A stretch of 6,316 nt of DNA from Synergistaceae bacterium (GTDB lineage Bacteria; Synergistota; Synergistia; Synergistales; Synergistaceae): NCBI GenBank assembly GCA_030539135.1, contig JAUNSQ010000018.1:10161-16476 (forward strand), written 5' to 3'. Below the pieces are notes generated by a model. It saw only the letters and a program-made list of their open reading frames with translations, was not told the DNA's origin and made no database searches. Each line of letters starts with the position of its first letter. Position 1 is the stretch's first letter. The position numbers and the translations under genes are program-made. Below, in pieces: positions 5,667-6,316 of the stretch.

Positions 5667-6032
5667 TTAGTCGTCCGACGACTTGCAGCAGTGGTTGAGT
5701 ACCGTTCCGATGATTATGCCGGCTCCAAAAGCCACCGCGACGGAGAGGAACGGGTTATCAGAGACCTTGCCTCCGGCCTTGGCCACAGCTTCTTTTGTCG
5801 GCTGCTCGTATTTATCGATGACGGGCCTGATAGCATTAAGCACATAGTCGGTCCCGCCGTTGAGGGCGTTCTTGATCTTAGTAAGGTCGACCTTCGACTC
5901 AACTTTGGCGTCGAGCGCCGCGGTCAATTCTTCCACTCTGGCCTCAAGGCGTTCTATCTGCTTCTCCGGCGTCATCTCGTCGATGTACTCTCCCAAAAGT
6001 TCTCCGTTGTCTCTTTTGTTGACTTCTGTCAT
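5667..6032 (-). CDS. YqjD/ElaB (DUF883)-like membrane-anchored protein (121 aa)
   Basis: A C-tail-anchored protein of the DUF883/ElaB/YqjD type. Residues 1-20 are polar, and 22-48 form a likely coiled coil (QIERLEARVEELTAAL). A linker with a predicted helix (50-85) follows. At the end, NPFLSVAVAFGAGIIIG (93-109) closely fits the DUF883 signature 'NPW-x-SV...G-x-G-x-x-x-G', a glycine-zipper membrane helix. The tail HCCKSSDD has two adjacent cysteines (115-116), unlike the arginine-rich tails I recall for enterobacterial members. E. coli YqjD is a stationary-phase inner-membrane protein that binds ribosomes; whether this one does is unknown. ATG 6032 has GGGAGG 8 nt upstream. It is the first gene of a three-gene unit. 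Confidence 0.82.
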   Translation of the reverse strand: MTEVNKRDNGELLGEYIDEMTPEKQIERLEARVEELTAALDAKVESKVDLTKIKNALNGGTDYVLNAIRPVIDKYEQPTKEAVAKAGGKVSDNPFLSVAVAFGAGIIIGTVLNHCCKSSDD

Positions 6033-6087
6033 AAATACTACCTCCCTCTGTGTTTTTAACGCTCTGTGAACTTAGTTCCATATCCGC

Positions 6088-6096
6088 ATTGTATCA
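6088..6096 (-). promoter_or_regulatory. Candidate extended -10 promoter for the YqjDE-like unit
   Basis: The minus strand reads TGATACAAT, an extended -10 (TG-n-TACAAT), about 42 nt before the GGGAGG site. No good -35 is present; the -35 region is AT-rich and contains the 12-bp palindrome TTAAATATTTAA (6101-6112). An extended -10 promoter can work without a strong -35. The TSS would be near 6081. Confidence 0.45.
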
Positions 6097-6112
6097 CGAG
6101 TTAAATATTTAA

Positions 6113-6270
6113 TATATACAAATCACGCAGACAGTCGTAATACAAAATACTTATCGAAAAGGTACGGCGCGTCATACGGGGAACAGTTCTCTACGTTATA
6201 GATCCTAGATACTCAGCGCGACAGCGTTATGGCGCGGAAGATTTGAGGAAGTTTTAATATAAAAATAACA
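6113..6270. other. Intergenic stretch with no recognised gene
   Basis: I find no ORF with a ribosome binding site, no tRNA and no repeat here. The right part (6251-6270) is A/T-rich and leads into the hairpin at 6273. A plus-strand ATG near 6229 stops after five codons. Confidence 0.5.
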
Positions 6271-6272
6271 AT

Positions 6273-6291
6273 CCCCCGGCGTAGCCGGGGG
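6273..6291. terminator. GC-rich hairpin, probable terminator
   Basis: CCCCCGGC (6273-6280) pairs perfectly with GCCGGGGG (6284-6291) around a GTA loop. T-rich sequence flanks both sides: TATTTCATTTT on the plus strand, and ATTGTTATTTTTA when read on the minus strand. No gene end is visible next to it on the plus strand. The better tract on the minus strand suggests it ends a gene entering from beyond the right edge. Confidence 0.6.
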
Positions 6292-6316
6292 TATTTCATT
6301 TTCGGGCATAGCCCTA

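Noticed and set aside
5055..6059. Plus-strand 334-codon ORF, the longest in the right third
   Set aside because: It starts in the terminator hairpin loop and runs antisense over three small genes with good motifs, ribosome sites and overlaps. Its translation is arginine-rich with no family resemblance. It is a shadow of a GC-rich opposite strand.
6068..6078. Palindrome GAACT-T-AGTTC between the -10 and the YqjD-like gene
   Set aside because: Arms are only 5 bp, with no extension or second copy. It is likely chance, although an operator at this place cannot be excluded.
6243..6271. Possible plus-strand promoter TTGAGG with TAACAA at 17 nt
   Set aside because: Both hexamers are poor and a GC-rich hairpin follows at once, so a useful transcript is unlikely.

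Overview
The window looks like chromosomal DNA from an anaerobic, amino-acid-fermenting bacterium. The left two thirds is a minus-strand operon for oxidising 2-oxo acids with ferredoxin and making ATP from an acyl phosphate. That operon, moderately high GC and frequent ATA isoleucine codons suggest Synergistota (Cloacibacillus-like) or a related clostridial lineage. The taxonomy is inference only; no marker gene here fixes it. I see no phage, insertion sequence, CRISPR array or plasmid function.

Region 1 (1-3862, minus strand, transcribed right to left): butyrate/branched-chain acyl kinase (buk), an unnamed P-loop ATPase, a small 2x[4Fe-4S] ferredoxin subunit, the alpha subunit (VorB-like) and the beta, TPP-binding subunit of a 2-oxoacid:ferredoxin oxidoreductase. 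The beta gene runs off the left edge. Genes overlap or lie 14-19 nt apart, so this is one operon. The enzyme would oxidise branched-chain or other 2-oxo acids to acyl-CoA and reduced ferredoxin. After a phosphotransacylase (not in the window) makes acyl phosphate, Buk would recover ATP. The ATPase is the least explained member.

Region 2 (3863-4264): a divergent intergenic region. A tRNA-Cys(GCA) gene on the plus strand has a near-consensus sigma-70 promoter and its own terminator. A weaker -10 element on the minus strand could serve the buk operon.

Region 3 (4265-5011, plus strand): a single gene for a 248-aa protein with GNAT-acetyltransferase-like character, ending at a 14-bp hairpin that probably terminates transcription from both sides.

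Region 4 (5087-6032, minus strand): three small, tightly packed membrane-protein genes. In order of transcription they resemble YqjD (DUF883/ElaB type), YqjE (Holin-X type) and a short one-helix protein in the position of YqjK. This recalls the E. coli yqjDEK operon.

Region 5 (6033-6316): an AT-rich promoter region, an unexplained stretch and two GC-rich hairpins at the right edge.
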